A stretch of 46,074 nt of DNA from Clostridia bacterium. GTDB lineage: Bacteria > Bacillota > Clostridia > Oscillospirales > Acutalibacteraceae. Below the pieces are notes generated by a model, which saw only the letters and a list, made by a program, of their open reading frames with translations, was not told where the DNA came from and ran no database searches. Below, piece by piece: positions 25,031 to 33,175 of this stretch (positions within the stretch are counted from its first letter, which is position 1; every line of letters starts with the position of its first letter). The position numbers and the translations under genes are program-made. The DNA lies in NCBI GenBank assembly GCA_017435865.1, contig JAFSEF010000112.1, positions 1 to 46,074 of the forward strand. Direction: 5' to 3'.

Positions 25031-25999
25031 TTGAAGCGTTTTATATCTTGTATACTGACGTTGGTTTTGTTTTGCGGCGTGTGCAGTGTGTCTGTGTCAG
25101 CCGCTGTCCCCTCGGAAATCACCTGGTGTTATGTTGAGGAGCAGGCAGATTCTGCTGTTCTTCATTTTGAAACACCTGCCCACCTGCTCTCTTCGGTGCA
25201 ACAGTATGAGCTTTCCGCAAACGGTTCCGAATGGATGGTTGTCGCAGGCAGTGAGGGCGGCAGTACAACGCTTTCAAAGGGCGGTTATGTGCATTTGCGA
25301 TGCAAAGGGGCGGACGGATATTCTTCCGTTTGCACGGTGTATGTCAGCTTCGGTGAAATGTACGGCATTGCGGATGTGCAATCGGGTGTCAGTTGCATCT
25401 ATCGTGCATCTGACCTGTTTCCGCAGAATGCGTATCTCACCGCAGATTGTATCACCAGCGGCAAAGTATACGAAACGGTGCAACAGGCTGTGCCGACATC
25501 ACGACCCTTCCGTTTGTATGACATTTATTACCTGTACGGCAACGGCAACACCTTCCAGACGGCAAGTGCACCTGTGTTGCGGCTTCCGTTGGATGATGTG
25601 TTCCTGCGCGGGTATTGCAATGCATATTACGTCAATGAAAAAAATCATACAACACAGATGCTTGATGTCAGTTATGACCGCACAAGTGTTTCGTTCCGCA
25701 GTTGCGGACCCGGCTTATATTATATCGTCAGCACTTACAAGCAGGGCGACCCTGTGTATGTGGTGACGGCGCCTGTGCTCGGTACTGTCTTTTCCTTTTA
25801 CGGCAGACGTCTGCTGGCAGGTGATGCCGACGGCAATGCCATCATTGAAGCAGCCGATGCAAGACTGACTTTGCGAGCTGCGGTCGGCCTGGAGGCTCTT
25901 ACCCCCATGCAGGAAGAATGTGCCGATGCTGACTGGGATTGTCACATCACGGCTGCCGATGCAAGACTGGTGCTGCGTAAGAGCGTAGGTTTGTCATAA
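25031..25999 (+). CDS. Secreted dockerin protein of unknown function
   Basis: About 322 residues from TTG at 25031, which has AAAGGG upstream and opens directly on a signal peptide (KRFISCILTLVLFCGVCSVSVSA). An ATG at 25004 in the same frame overlaps the galE stop but lacks a ribosome site; translational coupling is possible. Residues 30-250 form one or two beta-rich domains I do not recognise. The C-terminal 60 residues are a type I dockerin with two halves, AGDADGNAIIEAADARLTLR and DADWDCHITAADARLVLRK, so the protein should dock to a cohesin on a scaffold. The first loop keeps the calcium Asp pattern, the second replaces Asn with Trp/Asp-Cys, a weaker loop. Last gene of the likely sortase operon. 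Confidence 0.8.
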   Translation: MKRFISCILTLVLFCGVCSVSVSAAVPSEITWCYVEEQADSAVLHFETPAHLLSSVQQYELSANGSEWMVVAGSEGGSTTLSKGGYVHLRCKGADGYSSVCTVYVSFGEMYGIADVQSGVSCIYRASDLFPQNAYLTADCITSGKVYETVQQAVPTSRPFRLYDIYYLYGNGNTFQTASAPVLRLPLDDVFLRGYCNAYYVNEKNHTTQMLDVSYDRTSVSFRSCGPGLYYIVSTYKQGDPVYVVTAPVLGTVFSFYGRRLLAGDADGNAIIEAADARLTLRAAVGLEALTPMQEECADADWDCHITAADARLVLRKSVGLS

Positions 26000-26025
26000 T
26001 GTGTGTTGAAAATTTACTTATTGAA

Positions 26026-26035
26026 CACAATTGTG
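26026..26035. promoter_or_regulatory. Palindrome upstream of the secreted protein promoter
   Basis: CACAATTGTG is a perfect 10-bp palindrome 15 bp upstream of the -35 box at 26050; it could be an activator or repressor half-pair, but no regulator is known. Confidence 0.3.
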
Positions 26036-26049
26036 CAATATGATTGACA

Positions 26050-26078
26050 TTGACAAATTATAAATTTTTTAATACAAT
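26050..26078 (+). promoter_or_regulatory. Strong sigma-A promoter for the secreted protein at 26110
   Basis: TTGACA (26050-26055), 17-bp A/T-rich spacer, TACAAT (26073-26078). A second TTGACA partly precedes it at 26044. The predicted leader is about 25 nt, ending in AGGAGG. Confidence 0.82.
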
Positions 26079-26109
26079 AAAATCAGAAAACAACAGGAGG
26101 TCTTTATCC

Positions 26110-27471
26110 ATGAAAAAGTTTTTGTGCGTGCTTCTTTCCCTGCTTATGACAGCTTGCGTAATCGCTCCTGCAGCCGCAATGGAAGTTGCGGATCCCACAG
26201 ATGCACTCGCTCCGTATGCAATGCCCGTTACAGGTATTGTCGATGACGGTGAAGGTGAATTTACGGTTACTTTCAAGCAGCCTACCGTGAATCAGGAATA
26301 TGGCGACTACTATAAGGACGGTTATTGGTTTGCCACATCCAAGGACGGCGATTATAACTATGTTCTTGACACCGATCCCGCCAGAAGTGATGAATGGAAA
26401 TACGAAAACGATTTCCTGTATGACGAAAAGAACGACCGTTTTGTTCTTGCAAAGGATGTTATTGCTTCTTACTTCCCCGAAAATCCCGTTTACTACACGG
26501 TTGAAAAAATGCCTGAAAGCATGCCTGCCTCTGCCGGCCAGATTGTGACTTTCAAGGTTATGACTTCTCCCAAGTTCAACCCCACCACTGTAGTTGTCCG
26601 TGCAAACGGTGTGAATGTGCAGCCCAACGTTAAGGGTGAATACTCCGTTCTTGTCAATCAGGACATTGTTATTAATGTTGTCGAACGCAATGCAGCAGGC
26701 GAAGAAGTGCTGCTGCGTAACCATTTCTTTGTTTACCTGCCCAAGGGCGAAGACGGTGAATACCGCTGCCGTACCCTTGAAAACACCAACTATAAAGTAG
26801 TTTATTACGGTGACAGCTTTGATTTCCGTCTTGTTCTCGGTAAGGATACCGTTGTCAACAATCTGAAAGTAAGCGTCACAAGAGGTTCTTCCACCCTTGC
26901 TGACGAACTCGGTTTTGATCCCGGTGCCTTCCTCAGCCAGATCGGCCTTGTATCTCTTGAAACTCTCACAAGTTACGGTACGGATGCAGCCGGCAACAGA
27001 CTTTACACTGTGCCCGATGTAACCACCGACGTAACGGTCAATGTAAGCGGTGTCAAGACCAAGGAAAGCTCCGATACGATGAATCTTATCATGCGTATCC
27101 TTCGTATGATTCTCAACTTCCTCGGTATCAATCTTCCCTTCCTGCAGGATATGAATGTGACACACGATGTCACCATCAAAAATGACTCCAATGTTCTGGA
27201 CTACGCTGTCATGCAGGGTGCAACACCGGATGAGCTGCAGGGCAATGTCTATGCTGTCGGCGACGGCGACAATTTGTCCCTCGTTGTTTATAAGTACAGT
27301 GAAACCCAGAACGTAACCGTTACCTGGACTCCCGGTAATGAAGTGGGCGGACAGTACAGCAGTGAATGGTTGTCCGACTTCGATTCCAACACCGACACCC
27401 ATTATTACTATGCAATTTATAACATCGACAACATCACCGAAGACACTGTTGTTACCATTTCCCTCGGCTGA
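26110..27471 (+). CDS. Secreted protein of unknown function, beta-sandwich rich
   Basis: 453 residues from the ATG at 26110, with AGGAGG upstream. Residues 1-25 are a signal peptide (MKKFLCVLLSLLM...); LMTAC inside it is only a poor lipobox, and cleavage after AAA is more likely. The rest is rich in beta-strand patterns (FTVTFKQPT, VVVRANGVNV, DVTVNVSGV, VTVTWTPGNE) with Tyr/Asp-rich loops, and has an amphipathic Met/Leu/Arg segment near 325-345 (IMRILRMILNFLG). That segment recalls the C-terminal helix of the hydrolase at 254-1900. I recognise no family. It has its own strong promoter and a terminator, so it is probably monocistronic and well expressed. Confidence 0.75.
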   Translation: MKKFLCVLLSLLMTACVIAPAAAMEVADPTDALAPYAMPVTGIVDDGEGEFTVTFKQPTVNQEYGDYYKDGYWFATSKDGDYNYVLDTDPARSDEWKYENDFLYDEKNDRFVLAKDVIASYFPENPVYYTVEKMPESMPASAGQIVTFKVMTSPKFNPTTVVVRANGVNVQPNVKGEYSVLVNQDIVINVVERNAAGEEVLLRNHFFVYLPKGEDGEYRCRTLENTNYKVVYYGDSFDFRLVLGKDTVVNNLKVSVTRGSSTLADELGFDPGAFLSQIGLVSLETLTSYGTDAAGNRLYTVPDVTTDVTVNVSGVKTKESSDTMNLIMRILRMILNFLGINLPFLQDMNVTHDVTIKNDSNVLDYAVMQGATPDELQGNVYAVGDGDNLSLVVYKYSETQNVTVTWTPGNEVGGQYSSEWLSDFDSNTDTHYYYAIYNIDNITEDTVVTISLG

Positions 27472-27488
27472 TGCCCCAAAACCGCAAC

Positions 27489-27520
27489 GAAAGGATTGTC
27501 CGAAAGGGCAATCCTTTTTT
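27489..27520 (+). terminator. Intrinsic terminator after the secreted protein gene
   Basis: Stem AAAGGATTG (27490-27498) with CAATCCTTT (27509-27517), followed by T-run to 27520, 18 bp after the stop codon. Confidence 0.85.
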
Positions 27521-27644
27521 ACTTTATAGGAAACTGCGTTTTCTATAAAGTAAAAAATATTGTATGTCCCTCCGAACGCACGCTTCACGTGCTCGGAGAT
27601 GGACGAATCGAAAACGGTCGCCGCGTTACGGCGAAGCCGTTTTC
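27517..27644. repeat. Block of three strong hairpins, possible extragenic palindromic element
   Basis: Three hairpins follow one another in a non-coding stretch. The first (27517-27555) has 13-bp perfect arms TTTTACTTTATAG/CTATAAAGTAAAA extended inward by GAAAC/GTTTT to a 3-nt loop. The second (27570-27598) pairs CTCCGA with TCGGAG and CACG with CGTG. The third (27610-27644) pairs GAAAACGG with CCGTTTTC and CGCCG with CGGCG. Together they look like a repeat element or a small structured RNA; no reading frame is convincing. Confidence 0.55.
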
Positions 27645-27729
27645 TTGGGTAAGCAGATGTTGGTTTTTGTCCTGTTCTTGATTCTCTGTCAGAATTGTAG
27701 TAAGATATAATAAAAAACGGAGGTTGCTT

Positions 27730-28692
27730 ATGCTCAACAAAATTATTTCTGTGTTTTTTATGCTGCTGCTTACACTTTCTTCGGCTCTGGGCATTCCGCT
27801 TGACGGCCTTGAAGGAAGATCCCTTTTTACGGATGCCGATTTTTCGGACGGCTTCACCGTGCTTTCGCAGGAAACCGAAAACGGAAATGCGGTCGCACTG
27901 GGTGAGTTTGCATTTGCGGACTCTGAAAATGTACCTGCATGGATGATTGCACAGTGGAATGCGGGCGATTGTCTGTGGAATGACCGCATTGAAAGCGATG
28001 CGTATACCCTGACCGACGGCACATCCAAGTGGGTTACTTACAACAAGGATGAAAACAGTGTTGCTCTGCGGCTGAATGCGGCAGCGGTTTATAACGGACA
28101 GCCTGCAGGTTATGAAAACTGGCCGCACCTTTTGCTTGAGCAATCTCCTCTGGTGGATTATGCGGCACTTGATGAAAGTGAAAAGGCTGTTTACAATCTT
28201 GACAACAACCGTTTTGTGCTTGATCTCAAGCTGCGTCTTGCCGATTTCAAGGACACTACAAACACCGATGGTGTCAATGCCGTACAGTTCCTTTCTTATT
28301 TTTACCTCAAGGATACAGACGGTCACAACTTTATCTGGTTCGGTGTGGATCTGTTTGATAACAGAGGACACAATGACACCTACTGGGCAGTTGATACCGT
28401 CAGCGGAAACATGATTTATACCCTTTCGACGAAGGATACTTACGGCACAATGCGTACATTGCTCAGCGGTGGTCAGCCTGTTTTGTCGGACGAATGGACA
28501 ACCGTCAGAGTGGACCTTACACCGCATCTTGCCGAGGTCATTGACAGAGCCAACGAGGACAATGTTTTCGGTGAAGAAGTTTCACTTTCCGATTTCTATA
28601 TCGGCGGCACCAACATCGGCTTTGAAATTCACGGCAATTATGACTGTACGGTGGAAATCAAAGACTTCAACCTTACGTCTTATCATCGATAA
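27730..28692 (+). CDS. Secreted protein of unknown function, possible beta-jelly-roll
   Basis: 320 residues from the ATG at 27730 with GGAGG six bases upstream. A signal peptide (MLNKIISVFFMLLLTLSSALG) is followed by a protein rich in strand-like segments; FVLDLKLRLADFKDTTN, NFIWFGVDLFDNRGH and WTTVRVDLTPHLAEVI resemble the sheets of carbohydrate-binding or LamG-like jelly rolls, and the end CTVEIKDFNLT is a typical last strand. No catalytic motif or dockerin. A glycan-binding role is only a guess from the fold impression and neighbourhood. The gene ends at the shared terminator at 28711-28760. Confidence 0.72.
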   Translation: MLNKIISVFFMLLLTLSSALGIPLDGLEGRSLFTDADFSDGFTVLSQETENGNAVALGEFAFADSENVPAWMIAQWNAGDCLWNDRIESDAYTLTDGTSKWVTYNKDENSVALRLNAAAVYNGQPAGYENWPHLLLEQSPLVDYAALDESEKAVYNLDNNRFVLDLKLRLADFKDTTNTDGVNAVQFLSYFYLKDTDGHNFIWFGVDLFDNRGHNDTYWAVDTVSGNMIYTLSTKDTYGTMRTLLSGGQPVLSDEWTTVRVDLTPHLAEVIDRANEDNVFGEEVSLSDFYIGGTNIGFEIHGNYDCTVEIKDFNLTSYHR

Positions 28693-28710
28693 CGAAAATT
28701 TAAAATAAGC

Positions 28711-28760
28711 AAAAAAAAACAGGTACTTTTAAGTGTAAGCGTTGCTTAAAAGTACCTGTT
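28711..28760. terminator. Shared terminator of convergent genes
   Basis: A stem of about 15 bp (28719-28733 with 28745-28760), 11-nt loop. On the minus strand a run of nine U follows (28711-28719), so it is strongest for the propeller gene; on the plus strand the tail is TTAATATTTT. Confidence 0.88.
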
Positions 28761-28797
28761 AATATTTTATTGTACAGCGATATGGCTGTAAAAGAAA

Positions 28798-30972
28798 TCA
28801 ATCGCCGAGCAAACCGTGGTATCTGCCCATCCAGTAGGGAAGCAGGAAAACATACGGCTGCATGGAACACATTCCGTTTGCACCGGTGCCGGGCAGTGTG
28901 GAAGTACGGTTGACGATTTTTGAGTTGATCTGTACAAATTCTTCTGCACCCGAATCACAGACAAAGGGATTGCCGTCGTAATGCACAAGTACTCTTGAAC
29001 CGAATTCCACGGGGTATTTCAGCTGTGCGGGCACGCCCATTTCTTCTTGCTCGGTATCCCATACAATGTCCTTGCGGTAGGAGTTGAACACAGGCCAACG
29101 AACGAGGTCGAGGTTCATTTCTGCCAGGCTCTTTGCTGCGTTTTCAAGGTCGCAGGAGTTGTCCGTCAGTGCACCGTAAACAATGTTGAAGAACGGGGAG
29201 CGTTCGGTGCGTTCATACTGCCAGTGGTGGGTCAGACCCATCTTGAACACTTCACGCTGTGCGGGACAATCGGTGTACATCAGCAGCGGATAAATATTGG
29301 TAAAGTCAAGCTGATCATCGATGTGTGCAACGTGACCGTCTTCACATTTGTATTGCATGCAGTTCATTGCATAGTGGTGCTTTGCAATGAGCATATTGTA
29401 AACTTCGTTGTATTTTTCTTCGCCCGTGACATGGTATGTTGTTTTCAGGAAAGACAGAATTTCAAGTGAATTGGTGCCTTTTTCATAATACCAGCGGTCA
29501 TCGTTGTTCAGCAGGTCGGGTTCCCAGTTTGCCCATGTGGTCGGAACGCCGTCCACATCGCACAGGTGGAAATTGTTTTCGAGGATGTGATCGGTGATGG
29601 TTTTGACAACACCTGCAATTCTCTTCTTTTCATCCTCATCGGCAAGCAGATCAAAATAAATACCATAGGCAAAGTAATGACCTGTCATTTCGTCGCTTGA
29701 GGTTTCGCCCAACCATTCACAATCGGGGTTGTCTTCGCAGATATGCCATTCTTCGCGGTTGCCTGTGCCGAAGTTTTCTTCGTGGGCATAACGGGTTGCA
29801 CGTGCGGTGAAACCTTTTTTACCTGTGACTTCGGTCAGCTTGATCATGGCTTCCACGGCACGTTTTGCATTGGATTTAGCCTGTTCGTCCCCTGTAACGG
29901 CATAACGGAAACACTGGCTTGCGCAGTAAAGACCCGTGAACAGGCCGTCATTATCGGAATTGGGCAGCCAACCCGAATCCATGTCACCGTATTTGCGTAA
30001 TGCCCTGCTGACCATGTAGCCTTCGTTGCGGCAGTAATATTTGTCAGCGAGTGCATCAAAATGAGCTGCCTTTTCGGCAAGTGTCATGTATTGCGGTGTG
30101 ATCAGGCTGATACCGCGGGGAGTTACGGCCGCAATGGTTCCGTCTTCGGAAACAGCAAGTTTTGTAACCGTGGGATGCAGCAGCCATGCACCGAAGGAAT
30201 AGTAAGAGATTTTACCTTCAATGAGGGTGATAAGGCCTGTGTCGGTTGCAAAATATTTTTTACCGTCGGATGTGAAGTGCATATCGTTGATGCGGCCGTC
30301 GGGAACGGAATAAAAATCATTGCCGTTGAACCAGTAATTTCTGCCGTCGTAAATGTTTAAACCTTCGTCCGAACCGACCCACAGATGACCGAGTGCATCG
30401 GTTGCAATGCAGTTGATTTTTTTGCTCAGTGCACCGGTGATGTCGGGAAGCAGTTCTGCCCAGTGGCGACGTTTGCCTTTCATAGACAACAGGCCTTCTT
30501 CGGTGCAGCCGATGTAAACGGTCTCGCCGTACTTTGCCTTGTTGTCGCGTGCAGACAGGCAGACGGTATTGTCGGGTACGTCCACAATGTGTTCAAAAGT
30601 GCCGTCTTTCTGCAGGTACAGTGCGTTTTCTGTCAGCAGCCATACAGAGCCGTCCAGAGCAATGCTGATGTCAATGACAGGTGCATCGAAAGCAGCTGTC
30701 TTTTCAATCTTGCCCTTTTTCATTTCACCCAGCGAGTTTCCGATGGCGGCAAACAGCTTGCCTTTGCGGGTAAAAAGGCGGTCTGCCTTGTAATCGGTTT
30801 TCTGCAATTTGCCGTCCGCGTACACAAAAAGACCTGTGTTGTCGGCAATGTACAGGGTCTCGCCCTCAAAGGCAACACCGCAGACGTTTGCCGGATCAAT
30901 GCCGTTTTCTGCGGTCAGAAAAACCTTGTCATACTGTTTAAAAGATCCAAAATAAAGGGTGTTCTTTTTCAT
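28798..30972 (-). CDS. Beta-propeller plus alpha/alpha-toroid protein next to hexuronate genes
   Basis: 724 residues, GGAG before the ATG at 30972, no signal peptide. The first 330 residues are propeller repeats of the two-component-regulator type: DALGHLWVGSDEGLNIYDG, DGSVWLLTENALYL and DGKKYFATDTGLITL recur with the W-V/L-G-T pattern. From about residue 350 the protein turns helical (AEKAAHFDALADKYY, RNEGYMVSRALR, NDGLFTGLYCASQCFRYAVTG, TNSLEILSFLKTTYHVTGEEKY), as in alpha/alpha-barrel glycan-active enzymes such as unsaturated glucuronyl hydrolases and lyases. It may act on an uronate-containing oligosaccharide before the downstream pathway; no catalytic residues could be assigned. It follows the hexuronate operon after a terminator and lacks a clear promoter. 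Confidence 0.65.
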   Translation of the reverse strand: MKKNTLYFGSFKQYDKVFLTAENGIDPANVCGVAFEGETLYIADNTGLFVYADGKLQKTDYKADRLFTRKGKLFAAIGNSLGEMKKGKIEKTAAFDAPVIDISIALDGSVWLLTENALYLQKDGTFEHIVDVPDNTVCLSARDNKAKYGETVYIGCTEEGLLSMKGKRRHWAELLPDITGALSKKINCIATDALGHLWVGSDEGLNIYDGRNYWFNGNDFYSVPDGRINDMHFTSDGKKYFATDTGLITLIEGKISYYSFGAWLLHPTVTKLAVSEDGTIAAVTPRGISLITPQYMTLAEKAAHFDALADKYYCRNEGYMVSRALRKYGDMDSGWLPNSDNDGLFTGLYCASQCFRYAVTGDEQAKSNAKRAVEAMIKLTEVTGKKGFTARATRYAHEENFGTGNREEWHICEDNPDCEWLGETSSDEMTGHYFAYGIYFDLLADEDEKKRIAGVVKTITDHILENNFHLCDVDGVPTTWANWEPDLLNNDDRWYYEKGTNSLEILSFLKTTYHVTGEEKYNEVYNMLIAKHHYAMNCMQYKCEDGHVAHIDDQLDFTNIYPLLMYTDCPAQREVFKMGLTHHWQYERTERSPFFNIVYGALTDNSCDLENAAKSLAEMNLDLVRWPVFNSYRKDIVWDTEQEEMGVPAQLKYPVEFGSRVLVHYDGNPFVCDSGAEEFVQINSKIVNRTSTLPGTGANGMCSMQPYVFLLPYWMGRYHGLLGD

Positions 30973-30991
30973 TTTCCTTCTCCTGTTTTAA

Positions 30992-31015
30992 TTAATAAAT
31001 CCATTGTTTTTGCAT
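30992..31015 (-). other. Possible seven-codon upstream ORF before the propeller gene
   Basis: On the minus strand AAGGAG, nine bases, then ATG and codons for MQKQWIY and TAA, ending 19 bases before the propeller start codon. It could couple translation or act as a leader peptide; the small size makes chance likely. Confidence 0.25.
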
Positions 31016-31056
31016 AGTAATAAGCTCCTTTGCGTTCATCCAAAATAGCGATTTAA

Positions 31057-31082
31057 GAAAGAAGGGGCTGTTTTTCAGCCCC
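31057..31082 (-). terminator. Intrinsic terminator of the hexuronate operon
   Basis: Minus-strand stem GGGGCTG/CAGCCCC (31076-31082 with 31064-31070), 5-nt loop, followed by UUCUUUCUU. It lies just beyond the kdgK stop and before the propeller gene. Confidence 0.75.
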
Positions 31083-31094
31083 CCCCTGAATTTG

Positions 31095-32123
31095 TTATCT
31101 CTGAATTCTGCCCGAGCCGTCGCCGCCTGCTAATTTTTCGACTTCTGCGACGGTGACCATGTTGTAGTCGCCCTCAATGGAGTGTTTGAGTGCACTGGCT
31201 GCAACTGCAAATTCAACCGCTGCCTGTGTGGACTTGCCGTTCATCAGCGAATAAATCAGACCGCCGCCGAAGCTGTCACCGCCGCCGACACGGTCGATGA
31301 TGTGCAGCTCATATTTCTTGGAGAAGCAGTATTCGTCTTCCTTTACATTATAAAGCATGGCACTCCAGCCGTTGTCGAATGCGGAATGACTTTCACGCAG
31401 CGTGATGGCAACCATTTCAAAGCCGAATTTGTCGGCAAGCTGACGGGCAACACTCTTGTAACCCTCACGGTTGATTTCGCCTGCATAGATGTCGGTAGCT
31501 TCTGCTTCAATGCCGAACACGTCTTTTGCGTCTTCTTCGTTGGAAATACACACGTCAACATACTGACAAAGCTCGGTCATGGCGGCTCTTGCCTGCTCTC
31601 TTGTCCAGAGCTTGCCGCGGTAATTCAGGTCGCAGGAAATTTTAATATTTCTCTTTTTAGCGGCAATGCAGGCCTGCTTGCAGATTTCAACAAGATTTTC
31701 GCCCAAAGCAGGTGTGATGCCCGTAAAGTGGAACCATTCTGCACCGTCAAAAATGCTGTCCCAGTCAAAATCTTCTGCACTTGCTTTCTGAATGGCAGAA
31801 CCTGCACGGTCGTAAATGCAGACAGAACCTCTCTGTGAAGCACCTTTTTCGTTGAAATAAATACCCACTCTTTCACCGCCGCGGACGATCTTGGTGGTAT
31901 CAACGCCGTATCTGCGCAGGCTGTTCACAGCTGCCTGACCGATGGAATGGGTCGGAAGTTTTGTAACGTAAGCGACGTCCATGCCGTAGTTTGCAAGTGA
32001 TACCGCCACATTGGCTTCACCGCCGCCGAAGGTAAATTCGACATGATCGCACTGTACGAAGCGTTCATAATTGTAGGGTTGCAGGCGAAGCATCAGTTCG
32101 CCGAAAGTAATGACTTTTGCCAT
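31095..32123 (-). CDS. kdgK: 2-keto-3-deoxygluconate kinase (PfkB family)
   Basis: 342 residues. PfkB features are FGELMLRL at the start, FGGGEANVAVSLA (32-44) and the C-terminal DRVGGGDSFGGGLIY with catalytic base Asp283. It should phosphorylate KDG to KDPG with ATP. A ribokinase-type kinase is the alternative, but it sits in one operon with KDPG aldolase, mannonate dehydratase and fructuronate reductase, which makes KDG the clear substrate. It is the last gene of the operon, 30 bp after the tautomerase gene; AAGAGG precedes the ATG. Confidence 0.92.
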   Translation of the reverse strand: MAKVITFGELMLRLQPYNYERFVQCDHVEFTFGGGEANVAVSLANYGMDVAYVTKLPTHSIGQAAVNSLRRYGVDTTKIVRGGERVGIYFNEKGASQRGSVCIYDRAGSAIQKASAEDFDWDSIFDGAEWFHFTGITPALGENLVEICKQACIAAKKRNIKISCDLNYRGKLWTREQARAAMTELCQYVDVCISNEEDAKDVFGIEAEATDIYAGEINREGYKSVARQLADKFGFEMVAITLRESHSAFDNGWSAMLYNVKEDEYCFSKKYELHIIDRVGGGDSFGGGLIYSLMNGKSTQAAVEFAVAASALKHSIEGDYNMVTVAEVEKLAGGDGSGRIQR

Positions 32124-32153
32124 TTTTATATCCTCTTTTCAGTTGATGTTTTA

Positions 32154-32498
32154 TCAGAAATTGCCGCCGTTCCAGCCCCAGTCGGAATAGCCCGTGTATT
32201 TGACATACACACGGTCGGGTGCGATGCCGAGGTTCTTCTCAAGAATCTCACACACGGCAGCGGTCATGTTGCTGCTTGCATTTTTGTTGACAGCACCCAA
32301 CAGTTCCACATCCACCATGGCGGTGTCAGCGGAATTGTCGCCACGCATCCACATGGGAATGCCGTCTTCAATGGCAACCATGAGCCACTGTTCGCTCTTG
32401 CCGGGGAAATTTTCGATCGCTTTGCCGAAGTCGGCTTTGATGGCATCTGCTGTCTGCGGTGCCACCTTTGCGGTGGTGGTCAGTTTGATATAAGGCAT
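32154..32498 (-). CDS. MIF/tautomerase-superfamily protein in the hexuronate operon
   Basis: 114 residues, the length of macrophage migration inhibitory factor. The mature N-terminus is Pro2 (MPYIKLTT), the catalytic proline of the tautomerase superfamily; SEQWLMVAIEDG, DVELLGAVN and the C-terminal DWGWNGGNF are MIF-type signatures. GGGAGG precedes the ATG at 32498. It lies between the KDPG aldolase (15 bp) and KDG kinase (30 bp) genes, so it may tautomerise or isomerise a keto-acid intermediate of hexuronate breakdown; that role is inference. MIF-like proteins are known in bacteria and protists, but this place in an operon is unusual. Confidence 0.85.
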   Translation of the reverse strand: MPYIKLTTTAKVAPQTADAIKADFGKAIENFPGKSEQWLMVAIEDGIPMWMRGDNSADTAMVDVELLGAVNKNASSNMTAAVCEILEKNLGIAPDRVYVKYTGYSDWGWNGGNF

Positions 32499-32513
32499 GG
32501 TGCAACCTCCCGA

Positions 32514-33140
32514 TCAATCGAATGCCGCATGGCGTGCTTCTGCACACAGTGCGGTGATTTTTTCAAAATTGCCTGCGGCGATGTCAGCTTTCGGGCAGAC
32601 CCAGCTGCCGCCGACTGCATGAATGAAGGGAGCATCAATGTATTCACGCAGATTCTGTGCGTTGATGCCGCCTGTGGGCATGAATTTGATACCGACAAAA
32701 GGTGCGGCAAGGTTTTTCATGGCATTGAGTCCGCCGTATACATTGGCGGGGAAGAATTTGATGATGTTAAGACCCAGCTTGATTGCGGCGGTGATTTCCG
32801 TCGGGGTCACGCAACCGGGGGTGACGGCAATGTTGTTTTCAATGCACCAACTGACGATTTCGGCATCGAAACCGGGGGACACGATAAACTTTGCACCCAT
32901 TTCCACAGCCTTTTTGCACTGCTCCATGGTTAGCACCGTACCGGCACCGACGAGCATATCGGGGCAGTTTTCGGAAACGGCCTTGATGGAATCGGCAGCA
33001 GCAGCTGTGCGGAATGTGATTTCCATAACGTCAATACCGCCCTTGAGCATCGCTTCGGCGGTGGGGACAGCATCTTTTGCATCGTCAAGTACCACAACGG
33101 GTACAATACCCGAACGGGCAAGTCTGTCAATAACGGTCAT
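32514..33140 (-). CDS. eda: KDPG aldolase
   Basis: 208 residues, full length. Glu40 in DVMEITFRT and the Schiff-base Lys128 in LNIIKFFPA are the class I aldolase catalytic residues; VGAGTVLT, SPGFD, TPGCVTPTEI and MPTGGIN are further signatures. It splits 2-keto-3-deoxy-6-phosphogluconate to pyruvate and glyceraldehyde-3-phosphate. Third gene of the operon, GGAGG before the ATG. Confidence 0.94.
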   Translation of the reverse strand: MTVIDRLARSGIVPVVVLDDAKDAVPTAEAMLKGGIDVMEITFRTAAAADSIKAVSENCPDMLVGAGTVLTMEQCKKAVEMGAKFIVSPGFDAEIVSWCIENNIAVTPGCVTPTEITAAIKLGLNIIKFFPANVYGGLNAMKNLAAPFVGIKFMPTGGINAQNLREYIDAPFIHAVGGSWVCPKADIAAGNFEKITALCAEARHAAFD

Positions 33141-33175
33141 TTTATTGTACCTCCAAAAAGGATTCTTTCTTATTT

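Noticed and set aside
26135-26155. Lipobox in the secreted protein at 26110
   Set aside because: LMTAC lacks the usual Leu at -3 and Gly/Ala pattern is weak, and a good type I cleavage site follows, so I did not call a lipoprotein.
27724-27729. TTG start two codons before the ATG at 27730
   Set aside because: It lies directly against the GGAGG site, whereas the ATG has a normal 6-base spacing.
26104-28527. An 807-codon open frame on the minus strand across two secreted-protein genes
   Set aside because: It runs antisense to two plus-strand genes with signal peptides, AGGAGG sites and a strong promoter, crosses a terminator and the hairpin block, and its product is a Cys/His/Ile-rich string without domain patterns.
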